Source: Phytomonospora endophytica | GTDB taxonomy: Bacteria; Actinomycetota; Actinomycetes; Mycobacteriales; Micromonosporaceae | Direction of reading: 5' to 3' | Length of the DNA: 64,000 nucleotides | Assembly (NCBI RefSeq): GCF_014202425.1 | Contig: NZ_JACHGT010000003.1 | Coordinates: forward strand, 186,001-250,000 | In this document: one piece after another, positions 33,485 through 43,354 of the stretch | Layout: the number at the start of each line of letters is the position of its first letter | Position numbering within the stretch: position 1 is the stretch's first letter | Made by a program: the position numbers and the translations under genes | The notes under the pieces: model-generated | The model's input: only the letters and a program-made list of their open reading frames with translations | Databases searched by the model: none | Told to the model about the DNA's origin: nothing

Positions 33485-34217
33485 CGACCGTGGCGCCTGG
33501 ATCTGGACTCGGGTCGGACTGGAGTCTCGGGGAGCGCCCTTCACCGTCGCGCACATCTGCGACGCGGCCGTCGCCGAAGCCCATGTGGACGGCGCTGCGG
33601 TCACGCTGATGTCCGCCGCGACCGTCTGGGAGACCCTGTACGCGACCGACAAGCCCGCCGCACGGATCGAGGGATGGCAGCTCGACTTCGGTGAGGGCCC
33701 GACGGTGGACGCCTATCAGCGCGGAGGCCCGGTGCTCGCGCCCGACCTCGACTCGCTGGAGTCGATCACGCGGTGGCCGGTGTTCGCGACACAGGCGTCC
33801 GGGGAGGGGGTGAAGGCCGCGTTCGCGTTCCCCATGCAGGTCGGTGCGATCCGGCTGGGAGCGCTCAACCTCTACCGGCTCGCGCCGGGACCGCTGGACG
33901 GCGACCAGATCGCCGACGCCCTCGCCTTCGCCGATGCCGCCTGCGTCCTGCTGCTCGCCGACGCCGAAGGCGAACGCACCGGCGCCGCCGACCTCACCTG
34001 GTACCGCGACGGCCAGTCGACGAGCCAGATCCACGTGCACCAGGCCACCGGGATGGTCCTCGTCCAGCTGAACGTCAGCGCCGAGAGCGCCTTGGCCCGG
34101 TTGCGCGCTTACGCCTTCGCCCACAACCGGCCCCTCGCCGAGGTGGCACGTGACGTCGTGGACCGAAAACTCCGGTTCCGGCCCGACACCGGGCCGGAAG
34201 TGGTAGCCGACGATTGA
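33432..34217 (+). CDS. GAF-ANTAR antitermination regulator (first of a pair)
   Basis: Up to 261 residues from a GTG at 33432; an ATG at 33471 is an alternative and neither has a clear ribosome site. A GAF sensor (about 30-175) precedes a C-terminal ANTAR RNA-binding helix bundle: QIHVHQATGMVLVQLNVSAE followed by ALARLRAYAFAHNRPLAEVA. ANTAR proteins bind paired RNA hairpins to prevent termination; the GAF ligand is unknown. It lies between recA and recX, 52 bases before a second such gene. Confidence 0.85.
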   Translation: MDSSRDGSTPVPVMERGDDRGAWIWTRVGLESRGAPFTVAHICDAAVAEAHVDGAAVTLMSAATVWETLYATDKPAARIEGWQLDFGEGPTVDAYQRGGPVLAPDLDSLESITRWPVFATQASGEGVKAAFAFPMQVGAIRLGALNLYRLAPGPLDGDQIADALAFADAACVLLLADAEGERTGAADLTWYRDGQSTSQIHVHQATGMVLVQLNVSAESALARLRAYAFAHNRPLAEVARDVVDRKLRFRPDTGPEVVADD

Positions 34218-34269
34218 GAACGCCTCCGATTGGGTACATAAGGGTAAAAGCCAGGGAGTTTCGGGCGAG

Positions 34270-34992
34270 ATGAATGTGAGGCGGACGATAATGCGTGAGC
34301 AGGGTTTGGCCGAGGTATTCGTCGAGCTCGCCGATACCCTCGTTGACGAGTTCGACGTGATCGACTTCCTGCACCAGGTGACCATCAGGTGCGCCGAGGT
34401 CCTGGAGGTGGCGGCGGTCGGCATCCTGCTGGCCGACCAGCGGGGAGCCCTTCAAGTCGCGGCCGCCTCCAGCGAGCAGACTCGTATCCTGGAACTCCTT
34501 CAGCTCCAGACCAACCAGGGACCCTGCCCGGAGTCCTTCCAGACGGCCCGGGCGATCGCGGTGCCCGACATCGCCGCCGAGGCCGAACGCTGGCCGCGGT
34601 TCAGCGACGAGGCCCTCGCCGCGGGTTTCCAGGGCTCCCACGCGCTTCCCATGCGCCTGCGCTCGACCGTCATCGGTGCACTGAACCTGTTCATGCGGCA
34701 GACCGGGCGACTGCCCGACGAGACCCTCCGGATCGGACAGGCCCTCGCCGACGTCGCCACGATCGGGCTGCTCCAGGCCCGCAGCATCCGCCACCACGAA
34801 GTCCTCGCGGAGCAGCTGCAGACCGCCCTCAACAGCCGCGTCATCATCGAGCAGGCCAAGGGAGTGCTCGCCGAGCGGTACATGCTGAACATGGACGAGG
34901 CCTTCATCCGGCTGCGCGCCGGTGCGCGCGGCCAAAACACTCGGCTGTCCGATCTCGCACGAGGCGTCGTCGCCGGAACGGTGGACGTCTGA
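34270..34992 (+). CDS. GAF-ANTAR antitermination regulator (second of a pair)
   Basis: 240 residues. A GAF domain (about 20-165, including LQTNQGPCPESF and LRSTVIGALNLF) is followed by the ANTAR motif ALNSRVIIEQAKGVLAERY and AFIRLRAGARGQNTRLSDLA, closer to the ANTAR consensus than its neighbour. The two share domain order but diverge in sequence, so they are an old duplication or were acquired together. RNA targets unknown. Confidence 0.92.
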   Translation: MNVRRTIMREQGLAEVFVELADTLVDEFDVIDFLHQVTIRCAEVLEVAAVGILLADQRGALQVAAASSEQTRILELLQLQTNQGPCPESFQTARAIAVPDIAAEAERWPRFSDEALAAGFQGSHALPMRLRSTVIGALNLFMRQTGRLPDETLRIGQALADVATIGLLQARSIRHHEVLAEQLQTALNSRVIIEQAKGVLAERYMLNMDEAFIRLRAGARGQNTRLSDLARGVVAGTVDV

Positions 34993-35092
34993 GGAACGCG
35001 GCGGTTCCGGTACCCGCCGCGCCGTGCGCGCCGATGTCACACCCGCGTGGTGGAATCGTGATCACGTCACCGTCACGCTTGGAGGTCGCCGT

Positions 35093-35680
35093 ATGGCCGG
35101 GAACACCGGTTTCACGCCCCGACGCCGGGGAGGCCGCCGCGGGCGCGATGAGGAGTCCGGTGAGGACACCCGCCCGAAGAAGCCCCTCGACGGCGAACAC
35201 GCCCGCGAAGTCTGCCTTCGCCTCCTCTCCCACCGCCCTCGCACCCACGCCGAGCTCGCCGAGGCGCTGACCAAGCGCGAGTTCGGCGAAGACGTCATCA
35301 CCGAGGTCCTCGACCGCTACGCCGAGGTCGGCATGATCGACGACGCCGCCTTCGCCACCGCCTGGGTCACCAGCCGCCATCGCGGCAAAGGCCTCGCCAG
35401 GCGCGCGCTGGGGGAGGAACTGCGCCGCAAGGGCGTCGACAAGGAACTGGCCACCCTCGCCCTGGAGCAGCTCGACGACGAGACCGAACGCGCCTCCGCA
35501 CGCGAACTCGTCGCCCGCAAACTGCGCGGCATGAGCGCCGCCGTCGCGCCCGACGCGAAGATGCGCCGCCTCGTCGGCATGCTCGCCCGCAAGGGCTACC
35601 CACCGGGTGTGGCGATGTCGGTGGTCCGCGACATGCTCGCCGAAGCCGCCGCCGAACTCGAACTGGAGCCCGAGGAGTGA
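35093..35680 (+). CDS. recX: RecA regulator RecX
   Basis: 195 residues from the ATG at 35093, GGAGG eight bases upstream. Helical RecX repeats: HAREVCLRLLSHRPRTHAEL, VLDRYAEVGMIDDAAFATAW, and SRHRGKGLARRALGEELRRK. RecX caps RecA filaments. It normally follows recA directly; here 2.1 kb with two ANTAR genes intervene, so it may no longer share the recA transcript. The last codons overlap the next gene (GTGA). Confidence 0.95.
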   Translation: MAGNTGFTPRRRGGRRGRDEESGEDTRPKKPLDGEHAREVCLRLLSHRPRTHAELAEALTKREFGEDVITEVLDRYAEVGMIDDAAFATAWVTSRHRGKGLARRALGEELRRKGVDKELATLALEQLDDETERASARELVARKLRGMSAAVAPDAKMRRLVGMLARKGYPPGVAMSVVRDMLAEAAAELELEPEE

Positions 35681-36831
35681 CCCGCCACATCCCGGGCGAG
35701 GAGCGCCGCGCCCGCCTCGGCGTCCGCCAGCTGCTCGCCCCCGGCCTGCGCGCCGACACCCCCGAAGCCGTCGCCGAAGCCCTCGTCGGCCTCCACGGCT
35801 CCGACCCGGCCTCGGTCTTCCTCTCCATCGCCGCCCGCACCGAAGGCGTCGATTCCACCGCCGTCGAAGACGCCCTCTACGAACGACGCGGCCTCGTCCG
35901 CATGCACGGCATGCGCCGCACCGTCTTCGTGCTCCCGCGCGCGCTCGTCCCCGTCGTCCAGGCCTCCTCCACCGACGCCGTCGCCCGCACCGAACGCAAA
36001 GGCCTCGTCTCCTTCGTCACCGGACAGGGCCTCACCGAGAAGGAACTCGCCGACGCCGAGGCCGCCGTCCTCGCCGCCCTCGCCGAAGGCCCGGCCACCG
36101 GCCTCCAGCTCAGCGCGGCCCTGCCCGAACTTCGCCGCGAGTTCGTCTACGGCGCCGGCAAGTCCTACGAGACGAAGCAGACCCTCGGCATGCGCCTCGT
36201 CCCGCTCCTGGCGATGGAGGGCCGCATCGTCCGCGGCCGCCCGCGCGGCAGCTGGACCAGCGGCCAGTTCAGCTGGGAACTCGCCACCGAATCCCCCGAA
36301 CTCACCCGCGAACACGCCCAGGAGGAACTCGTCCGCCGCTGGCTCGCCGCCTACGGACCCGGCACCGAGGCCGACCTGAAATGGTGGACCGCCTGGCCAC
36401 TCGGCCAGGTCCGCAAAGCACTGGCCGCCGTCGGCGCCGAAACCGTCCGCCTCGACGAGGGCACCGGCTTCGTCCTCCCCGGCGACACCGACCCCGTCGC
36501 CACCCCCGAACCGTGGGCGGCGCTACTACCCGCCCTCGACCCCGCGCCGATGGGCCGCCAGGCCCGCGACTGGTTCCTCCACCCCGACGACCGCGCCGCC
36601 ATGTTCGACCGCAGCGGCAACATCGGCGCCTCCATCTGGTGGGCAGGCCACATCATCGGCGCCTGGGCCCAGCGACCCGACGGCGAGATCGCCGTCCGCT
36701 ACCTCCGCGACATCGGAGCCGAGGCCGAGGCCGCCGTCGCCACCGAGACCGCCCGCGTCACCGCCTGGCTCGGCACCATCCGCGTCACCCCGCGCTTCCG
36801 CACCCGGACCGAACGCGAACTCGTCGACTGA
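35677..36831 (+). CDS. Winged-helix DNA-binding protein (HTH_42/AlkZ-like superfamily)
   Basis: 384 residues from a GTG that shares four bases with the recX stop. The order LGSD-like segment (LVGLHGSDPASVFL), MHGMRRTVFVLP, LWxxW-like WWTAWPLGQVRKAL matches the HTH_42 superfamily, which includes AlkZ/YcaQ interstrand-crosslink glycosylases. I do not see the QxQ catalytic motif of true AlkZ, so glycosylase activity is uncertain. Coupling to recX supports a DNA-repair role. Confidence 0.85.
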   Translation: MTRHIPGEERRARLGVRQLLAPGLRADTPEAVAEALVGLHGSDPASVFLSIAARTEGVDSTAVEDALYERRGLVRMHGMRRTVFVLPRALVPVVQASSTDAVARTERKGLVSFVTGQGLTEKELADAEAAVLAALAEGPATGLQLSAALPELRREFVYGAGKSYETKQTLGMRLVPLLAMEGRIVRGRPRGSWTSGQFSWELATESPELTREHAQEELVRRWLAAYGPGTEADLKWWTAWPLGQVRKALAAVGAETVRLDEGTGFVLPGDTDPVATPEPWAALLPALDPAPMGRQARDWFLHPDDRAAMFDRSGNIGASIWWAGHIIGAWAQRPDGEIAVRYLRDIGAEAEAAVATETARVTAWLGTIRVTPRFRTRTERELVD

Positions 36832-36901
36832 ACCGCCGCCCCTGGTGCGGGCACCCCCGGTTTCGGTACCGTCGGGGGAGGAGCCGGCGAAGGGACGACC
36901 C

Positions 36902-38524
36902 GTGGCCGACGCGGACACCGCAAGGACCGTCGAGACCGAACGCAAATACGACGTCGACCCCGGCTTCGCCACGCCCGACCTCGCGGGTGTGGCCACCGTC
37001 GGCGAACCGCGCACCTTCACCCTGCGCGCGGTCTACCACGACACCCATGACCTGCGGCTCCAAGCCGGCGGCCTCACCTTCCGCCGCCGCGAAGGCGGCC
37101 CCGACGCCGGCTGGCACCTCAAACTGCCCGCCGCCAAGGACACCCGCGTCGAACTCCACGCACCCCTCGACAGCGCCGCGACCCCGCCCGGCGAACTCGC
37201 CGGACTCCTCTTCGCCCACACCCGTGGCCGCCCCCTCGAACCCGTCGCGACCCTCACCACCGTCCGCACGGTCCGCCCACTCCTCGACGGCGGCGGGCGC
37301 GTCCTCGCCGAACTCGCCGACGACGACGTCCGCGCCGAACGCGCCGACGGGCAGGCCGCGCACTGGCGCGAGGTCGAGGTCGAACTCGTCCACGGCCCGC
37401 CCGAGATCCTCAAGACCGTCGGGAAACGCCTGCGCGCGGCGGGCGCCGAACGCGCCTCCTCGGCCTCCAAACTCGCCCGCGCCCTCGGCGACGCCGTCCC
37501 CGCACCCACGCGCCCAGGCGGCCACGAAGGCACCGCCGGCGCGGCCGTCACCGCCTACCTCGCCCGCCAGCTGGCCGCCATCCTCACCCACGACCCCCTC
37601 GCCCGCCGCGCCGAGTTCGACGCCGTCCACCGCATGCGCGTCGCCGTCCGCCGCATCCGCTCCACACTCAAGTCCTACCGCTCGGTCATCGACCGCGAAC
37701 GCACCACCGAACTGCGCGCCGAACTCCGCTGGCTCGCCGGTGAACTCGGCACCGTCCGCGACCTCGAAGTCCTGCGCATGCGCTTCACCGCGCGCCTGGC
37801 CACTCTCGACGCCCGGCTCGCCCGCCCCAACGCGTGGCTCGCCGACATCGACCGCCGCGAGGCCGAGGCCTACCGCGCCCTGAACACGACCCTCAGCGGA
37901 CGCCGCTACCTGACCATCCTCAACGGCCTCGACGCCATCGTCACCGTCCCGCCGTTCACCAAACGCGCAGGACACGACGACGCCCGAGAACTCCGCCGCC
38001 GCACCCGCCGCGCCTGGCGTAAGTTCGCCGGGGCCTACGAGTCGGCGTCGACCGACGAGGCCCGCCACGACGCCCGCAAGCTCGCCAAACAGGCCCGCTA
38101 CGCCGCCGAGGCCGCCCGTCCCGTCCTGGGCGCCCCCGCCACCGACATGGCCCGCGACGCCGAGAAGATGCAGGAGGCCCTCGGCGGCTTCCAGGACGGC
38201 CAGATCGCGATGGCCGACCTGCGCGAGGCGCTCACCGGAGTCACCGACCCGTCGGAGGCCTTCACCCTCGGTGTCCTCTACGGCATCGAACGCCGCGAGG
38301 CCTACGCCGCCCTCGACGGTGTCGCCGCCGTCTGGGCGTCGATCACACCTCACGCCAAGACGACCAAGGCCCGCTCCAGGTCCGGCGGCAGCCTGCCCTT
38401 AGGAAGCCTCCGCGCGGCGGCGTCGACGAGTTCGACGGCGGTGAGCTCCACCGACTCCTCGCCCAGCCGGACGGTGAACGTCCCCTCCGAGCCGTTGACC
38501 TCGACGGCCGGCGCGACCTCCTGA
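36902..38524 (+). CDS. CYTH-CHAD domain protein
   Basis: 540 residues from a GTG at 36902 with AGGGA upstream. CYTH domain (about 10-190): ETERKYDVD, the triphosphate-binding tunnel motif, and paired basic/acidic strands. CHAD domain (about 215-480): HRMRVAVRRIRSTLKSYR, ELGTVRDLEVLR, RHDARKLAKQARYAAEA. Such proteins handle polyphosphate. The last about 55 residues are Ser/Thr/Ala-rich and are read antisense to the convergent isomerase-like gene, a 175-base overlap. Confidence 0.88.
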   Translation: MADADTARTVETERKYDVDPGFATPDLAGVATVGEPRTFTLRAVYHDTHDLRLQAGGLTFRRREGGPDAGWHLKLPAAKDTRVELHAPLDSAATPPGELAGLLFAHTRGRPLEPVATLTTVRTVRPLLDGGGRVLAELADDDVRAERADGQAAHWREVEVELVHGPPEILKTVGKRLRAAGAERASSASKLARALGDAVPAPTRPGGHEGTAGAAVTAYLARQLAAILTHDPLARRAEFDAVHRMRVAVRRIRSTLKSYRSVIDRERTTELRAELRWLAGELGTVRDLEVLRMRFTARLATLDARLARPNAWLADIDRREAEAYRALNTTLSGRRYLTILNGLDAIVTVPPFTKRAGHDDARELRRRTRRAWRKFAGAYESASTDEARHDARKLAKQARYAAEAARPVLGAPATDMARDAEKMQEALGGFQDGQIAMADLREALTGVTDPSEAFTLGVLYGIERREAYAALDGVAAVWASITPHAKTTKARSRSGGSLPLGSLRAAASTSSTAVSSTDSSPSRTVNVPSEPLTSTAGATS

Positions 38525-39027
38525 AGCGCGTCGAGCACGAACCACACCCGCCAGCCTTCCCGCTCGTCGCGCTCTTCGGCGGTGACCGGCACGCCCGCGT
38601 CGTCGGCGTGCACGGCCAGCTCACTGGCGAAGTACCAGACCTGCCGGCCCAGCGGATAGGGCCCGGCGGCGGTGTCGATGGTCGCGTCGCCACCGCGTTC
38701 CCGCAGCGCCGGGTGCACCTCGGCGACCAGCGCCCGCCACTTCGCCAGCAGCTCTCCGGCGGACAGCGGCCGCAGCGCGGCCACCCGGATCTCGTTGAGC
38801 TCCTCGTAGCCCACCTGCCGGTCCTCGTGCCGGGCGTGCTCGCCGACGGAGCCGTCGAGCCCGGCGCGGGCGTAGTCCTCGATGCCGCACAGGTGCGCGA
38901 GGAGGTCTTTGCGGTCCCAGCCGTCGCAGCGTGTGGGGAAGGCCCAACCCGCGGGGCCCAGGCCCGCGTAGAAGGCGTCGACACGCGCTGTCTCAAGGTC
39001 GAAACGGTCGAAGGCGTCACTCGTCAT
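38350..39027 (-). CDS. Maleylpyruvate-isomerase/DinB-like protein
   Basis: 225 residues. N-terminal DinB/MDMPI helical bundle (FPTRCDGWDRKDLLAHLCGIEDY) with His in HLCG and another in LAVHADD as metal ligands, then a C-terminal MDMPI-type domain. The family is mycothiol-dependent in actinobacteria. Its 3' end runs 175 bases under the CYTH-CHAD gene. Substrate unknown. Confidence 0.85.
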   Translation of the reverse strand: MTSDAFDRFDLETARVDAFYAGLGPAGWAFPTRCDGWDRKDLLAHLCGIEDYARAGLDGSVGEHARHEDRQVGYEELNEIRVAALRPLSAGELLAKWRALVAEVHPALRERGGDATIDTAAGPYPLGRQVWYFASELAVHADDAGVPVTAEERDEREGWRVWFVLDALQEVAPAVEVNGSEGTFTVRLGEESVELTAVELVDAAARRLPKGRLPPDLERALVVLA

Positions 39028-39116
39028 GACGGCGAGCCTAGGCGCGCCGGAGCGTCCGGGGAGGCCTTCGACACGACCCGTCGTTCCCTCCCGGGACGCC
39101 CGACTATTCTTGCCTG

Positions 39117-40664
39117 GTGTCTGTGGAAATCGGTGTGAAGACCTACGAGGTACGCACGTACGGCTGTCAGATGAACGTGCACGACTCCGAGCGGATCGGC
39201 GGTCTCCTGGAGGGCGCGGGTTACTCCCGTGCCGAGACGGGGGAGTCGGCCGACGTCGTCGTGTTCAACACCTGTGCCGTGCGCGAGAACGCCGACAACC
39301 GCCTCTACGGCAACCTCGGGCACCTGCGGCCGGTCAAGGACGCCCACCCGGGCATGCAGATCGCCGTCGGCGGCTGCCTCGCCCAGAAGGACCGTGGCGA
39401 GATCGTCAAGCGCGCGCCCTGGGTCGACGTCGTCTTCGGCACGCACAACATCGGTTCCCTGCCGGTGCTGCTGGAACGTGCCCGGCACAACGCCGCCGCC
39501 GAGGTCGAGATCCTCGAATCGCTTGAGGTGTTCCCCTCGACGCTGCCGACCCGCCGCGAGTCGACCTACTCCGGCTGGGTGTCGATCTCGGTCGGGTGCA
39601 ACAACACCTGCACCTTCTGCATCGTCCCCGCCCTGCGCGGCACGGAGAAGGACCGCCGTCCCGGCGACATCCTCGCCGAGGTGCGCGCGCTGGTCGCCGA
39701 GGGCGTCAGCGAGGTGACCCTGCTGGGTCAGAACGTGAACTCCTACGGCGCCGAGTTCGGCGACCGGGAGGCCTTCTCGAAGCTCCTGCGCGCCTGCGGC
39801 GAGATCGAGGGTCTCGACCGGGTCCGCTTCACCAGTCCGCACCCACGCGACTTCACCGACGACGTCATCGCCGCCATGGCCGAGACGCCCAACGTATGCC
39901 ACCAGCTGCACATGCCGCTCCAGTCCGGCTCGGATGCGATCCTGAAGGCGATGCGGCGCTCGTACCGCTCGGAAAAGTACCTCGGGATCCTCGACAAGGT
40001 CCGCGCGGCGATGCCCGACGCGGCCATCACCACCGACATCATCGTCGGCTTCCCCGGTGAGACCGAGGAGGACTTCCAGGCCACCCTCGACGTCGTGCGC
40101 AAGGCACGTTTCGCCGGTGCCTTCACCTTCCAGTACTCCAAGCGGCCCGGCACGCCCGCCGCCGACATGGACGGCCAGCTGCCCAAGGCCGTCGTCCAGG
40201 AACGCTACGAGCGGCTCGTCGAGCTGGTCAACGCGATCGCCTGGGAGGAGAACCAGAAGCTCGAAGGCCAGGAGATCGAGATCCTCGTCGCCGCCGGTGA
40301 GGGCCGTAAGGACGAGGCCACGGGCCGCATGTCCGGCCGCTCCCGCGACGGCCGTCTCGTCCACTTCGACGCGACCATGCTCGTCGATGAGGACGGCGAC
40401 TTCGTCGAACCGCACGTCCGCCCCGGCGACATCGTGCGGACCGTCGTCACCTACGCCGCGCCGCACCACCTCGTCGCCGACGGGGAACTGCTCGAACACC
40501 GCGAGACCGCCGCCGGTGACGCCTGGGAGGCCGGGAACACGCCGAAGCTTCCGGGCGTGAGCCTGGGCATGCCCACGATCGGCGCGCCCCGTCCGCTGAT
40601 CCAACTGGGCGTCGGCGGAGCCACCGGCGACGACGACGGCGGCTGCGCCTGCGGCGGTCACTGA
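39117..40664 (+). CDS. miaB: tRNA-2-methylthio-N6-dimethylallyladenosine synthase
   Basis: 515 residues. N-terminal UPF0004 domain with Cys in TYGCQMN, NTCAVRE and VGGCLAQ, then a radical-SAM site CNNTCTFC and a TRAM-like C-terminus (about 380-450). It methylthiolates i6A37 in tRNA, the modification that miaA, 4 kb downstream, begins. The last ten residues are Cys/Gly-rich (GGCACGGH), an extension beyond TRAM. The stop overlaps the convergent gene by seven bases. Confidence 0.97.
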   Translation: MSVEIGVKTYEVRTYGCQMNVHDSERIGGLLEGAGYSRAETGESADVVVFNTCAVRENADNRLYGNLGHLRPVKDAHPGMQIAVGGCLAQKDRGEIVKRAPWVDVVFGTHNIGSLPVLLERARHNAAAEVEILESLEVFPSTLPTRRESTYSGWVSISVGCNNTCTFCIVPALRGTEKDRRPGDILAEVRALVAEGVSEVTLLGQNVNSYGAEFGDREAFSKLLRACGEIEGLDRVRFTSPHPRDFTDDVIAAMAETPNVCHQLHMPLQSGSDAILKAMRRSYRSEKYLGILDKVRAAMPDAAITTDIIVGFPGETEEDFQATLDVVRKARFAGAFTFQYSKRPGTPAADMDGQLPKAVVQERYERLVELVNAIAWEENQKLEGQEIEILVAAGEGRKDEATGRMSGRSRDGRLVHFDATMLVDEDGDFVEPHVRPGDIVRTVVTYAAPHHLVADGELLEHRETAAGDAWEAGNTPKLPGVSLGMPTIGAPRPLIQLGVGGATGDDDGGCACGGH

Positions 40665-41176
40665 CCGGACTGGTCCCGGGCGCCCAGATGCCGCGCCCGG
40701 ATCCGTTCGAAGGCCTCGCGGGCCCGCTCGGGCTCGTCGAGGCTGACGACCAGCACCCGCCCGGACACCAGCGCGAACTCCACCGCCGGGCCGGTCCGGG
40801 CGAGCAACGCCGTCCCGCGCGGCAGGATCCGGCGCCCGGCGCCGAACCAGTCGAAACGGGCGACGTCGACGACACGCGTCTCGGTGATCATCCGCAGCGG
40901 CAGGCGCACCACCCCGGGCAGCATCCCGTAGCGGACGCGCACGGAGTACAGATCCATCTCGATGCGGACCTTGCGGGGGACGGCGAGCCGTACCAGGGCC
41001 ACGACGGCGACGAGCACGCCCAGGATCCGCAGGAGCGGCACATCGGTCGGCAACGCGACCCCGACGCCGGCGGCCGCCGCGATGAGCGGCGCGGACGGGC
41101 GGACGCGCCCGGCGGTGACCTGTGACCAGGCCGCCTGGGCGCGTCCCACACGGTATTTCGGAGGCTTTCGCGCCAT
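40658..41176 (-). CDS. Small membrane protein, PH-like
   Basis: 172 residues. Two hydrophobic segments at about 28-45 and 49-65, followed by a beta-rich cytoplasmic tail ([19 protein letters not shown]) suggesting a bacterial PH-like fold. No family name can be given safely. It is last in a three-gene operon; its ATG shares a base with the phosphatase stop (TGATG). Confidence 0.75.
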   Translation of the reverse strand: MARKPPKYRVGRAQAAWSQVTAGRVRPSAPLIAAAAGVGVALPTDVPLLRILGVLVAVVALVRLAVPRKVRIEMDLYSVRVRYGMLPGVVRLPLRMITETRVVDVARFDWFGAGRRILPRGTALLARTGPAVEFALVSGRVLVVSLDEPERAREAFERIRARHLGARDQSGQ

Positions 41177-41952
41177 CAGTCGAGCAGCGCGTCCTTCAGT
41201 TTGTCGACGTCGGCGAAGCCGATGATCCGGGCGTAGCCCTCGAAGGAGCCGTAGCGTGACCGCAGCTCCTGGAGGGTGCCCAGCATCGCCTCCTCAGGCG
41301 TCGTGAGGCCGCGGAAGACCTCAAGGCCCTCCCGCTCCGCCCACGCCTGATAACGCTGCTGCCCGGAGGCGGTGAGCGCGAAGTCGGCGGCGATGTCGGC
41401 CTCGGCGACGCCGAGCAGCCCGAGTGTCACCGCCACGACGATCCCGGTGCGGTCCTTGCCGGCGATGCAGTGCACCAGCGTCGGCGACTGGTTGGTGATC
41501 AGGTCGAGGGACTCGCGGATCGCGTCGGAACCCGACTCCAGGAAGCCGCTGTAGCGCTGCCGCAGGAACAGCACCCGCTCGTCGTGCGTCGCGGGCTCCT
41601 GCTCGAACAGCTCCCAGCGCAGATGCCGCAGCTCCAGGTGCCGGTAGTCGACGCCTTCGGCCTCGAAGTGCCCGTGCAGGGCGATCTCGTCGGGACGGCG
41701 CAGGTCGATGACCGTGCGCAGACCCAGTGCGCCGATGCGTTCGAGGTCCGACCCGGTCGCGTGCTTGAGCATGTCCGAACGAAACAGCACACCGGATCGC
41801 ACGACACGGCCGTCGGCGGTCTCAAGACCACCCAGGTCGCGCATGTTGTGCACGGCCCCAAGGACGACGCGGCGGGGCTCCTCCACGGCCGGAGGCCGGG
41901 GACTGGCCCCGGCCTCGGCGTTGTCGTGGTCTTTCGAGGGGCGCTCGGTCAT
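41176..41952 (-). CDS. Tyrosine-protein phosphatase (Tyr_phosphatase3/lipid-type)
   Basis: 258 residues. NMRDLGGLETADGR near residue 35 and the P-loop VHCIAGKDRTG around 165 give the catalytic Cys and Arg of the family found in actinobacterial MptpB-like phosphatases. Its ATG overlaps the DUF349 stop by one base. No signal peptide; the substrate may be phosphotyrosine or a phosphoinositide. Confidence 0.92.
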   Translation of the reverse strand: MTERPSKDHDNAEAGASPRPPAVEEPRRVVLGAVHNMRDLGGLETADGRVVRSGVLFRSDMLKHATGSDLERIGALGLRTVIDLRRPDEIALHGHFEAEGVDYRHLELRHLRWELFEQEPATHDERVLFLRQRYSGFLESGSDAIRESLDLITNQSPTLVHCIAGKDRTGIVVAVTLGLLGVAEADIAADFALTASGQQRYQAWAEREGLEVFRGLTTPEEAMLGTLQELRSRYGSFEGYARIIGFADVDKLKDALLD

Positions 41953-43172
41953 CAGGCCGACTTCTGCGCCAGTTCGAGGAACTGGCGCTTGCCGGCCAGG
42001 GAGGCCTCGGCCTCCTTGATGCGCTTGCTGTCGCCGGCCTGGCGGGCCTTCTCCAGCTTCTGCTCGGCCTCCTCGACCTGCTGCCGCATCTGCGCCAGCA
42101 GGGGGTTGTCCTCGATGGAGGTACGGCGCCACGCGACGTCGATGGCGTCGCGGACCTTGTTCTCCACCGCCCGCAGGCGCTTCTGCAGCCCGGCGGTGTT
42201 CTCGCGCGGGACGCGGCCGACGTCGTGCCACTGGCCCTGGATCTCGCGCAACTTGATCTGCGCGGTCTTGGCGTCGCCTTCGACGTCGAGGGCCTCGGCC
42301 TCGGCGAGCAGCTCGCGCTTTTTGGCGAGGTTGTCCTTGAACTCGTTGTCGCGAGCGGTGAAGACCTCGCTGCGGCGGTTGAAGAACACGTCCTGCGCGG
42401 CCCGGAAACGCTGCCAGAGCTTCTGCTCGACGTCCTTCCCAGCCCGGCCGGCGGCCTTCCACTCGTCCATCAGGCCCTTGAGCGCGGCGGCCGTCTCGTT
42501 CCACTCCTCGGAGCGGGACAGCTGCTCGGCCCGGGCGATCAGGTCCTCCTTGGCCGACTGGACGGTCTTGCGCTCGGCGTCGAGGGTCGCGAAGTGCGCT
42601 CCCCGGCGACGCGTGAACGCGTCCCGCGCGGCGGCGAAGCGACGCCACAGCGCCGTGTCGGCCTTGCGCTCGACGCCGTGGATGTTCTTCCACTCGTCGA
42701 CGATCGTCTTGAACCGGTCACCGGTGGCCTTCCACTGCGTGGACGACTCCGCCAGCTGCTCCGCCTCGGCGACCAGGGCCTCCTTGCGGGTCAAGGCCTC
42801 GGCGCGTGCGCTGGCCTTCGCCTCGGCGGCCTCGTCGGCCTTGCTCCCGGCACGGGAGGCGAGCTCGTCGAGCCGCGTGGCGAGCCCGTCGAGGTCACCG
42901 ACCACGTGGGCCTCGTCGAGGCTCTCGCGGATCTTCTTGATGGCCGAGACCGTGTGCTGGGGGTCCGCTGTGCCGGAATTGAGGCGTGCGGCGAGCAGGT
43001 CGACCTCGGTGACCAGATCGGCGAAGCGCCGTGCGAAGTGCGCCAGCCCCTCCTCGGGAGATCCGGCCTGCCATGACCCAACGACACGTTCGCCGGCACT
43101 GGTCTTCACATAGACCGTGCCGTCGGTGTCGACTCGACCGAACGCCGTCCAGTCGTGCCCGTCTGCGCTCAT
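41952..43172 (-). CDS. DUF349 repeat protein
   Basis: 406 residues. About four DUF349 repeats of the type WKxxGRxxxxxxxxLWxRFRxAxDxFFxRR, then a C-terminal coiled coil (about 360-400: QQVEEAEQKLEKARQ). The ATG at 43172 follows GAGGA; an ATG nine bases earlier is too close. DUF349 proteins are of uncertain role, with ribosome or RNA links in some. First gene of the three-gene operon. Confidence 0.88.
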   Translation of the reverse strand: MSADGHDWTAFGRVDTDGTVYVKTSAGERVVGSWQAGSPEEGLAHFARRFADLVTEVDLLAARLNSGTADPQHTVSAIKKIRESLDEAHVVGDLDGLATRLDELASRAGSKADEAAEAKASARAEALTRKEALVAEAEQLAESSTQWKATGDRFKTIVDEWKNIHGVERKADTALWRRFAAARDAFTRRRGAHFATLDAERKTVQSAKEDLIARAEQLSRSEEWNETAAALKGLMDEWKAAGRAGKDVEQKLWQRFRAAQDVFFNRRSEVFTARDNEFKDNLAKKRELLAEAEALDVEGDAKTAQIKLREIQGQWHDVGRVPRENTAGLQKRLRAVENKVRDAIDVAWRRTSIEDNPLLAQMRQQVEEAEQKLEKARQAGDSKRIKEAEASLAGKRQFLELAQKSA

Positions 43173-43354
43173 CACGCTCATTCCTCTACCAACTCTGACT
43201 TGTCCTCGCTGCGACCCTACGGTGATTCCGTACGGTCCGCCACTGCCGATGATGGAGTTCCCCCGCATTGTCACAGGTCCCGCCCGGGCCGTGACGAGCG
43301 CCCGAAGCCGAACCGTGACCGTATTGCATCGCGCGAAGGTGGTTACGGTGAGGT

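Noticed and set aside
35677-36831. Assignment as a true AlkZ DNA glycosylase
   Set aside because: The QxQ catalytic motif was not seen, so only the superfamily is claimed.
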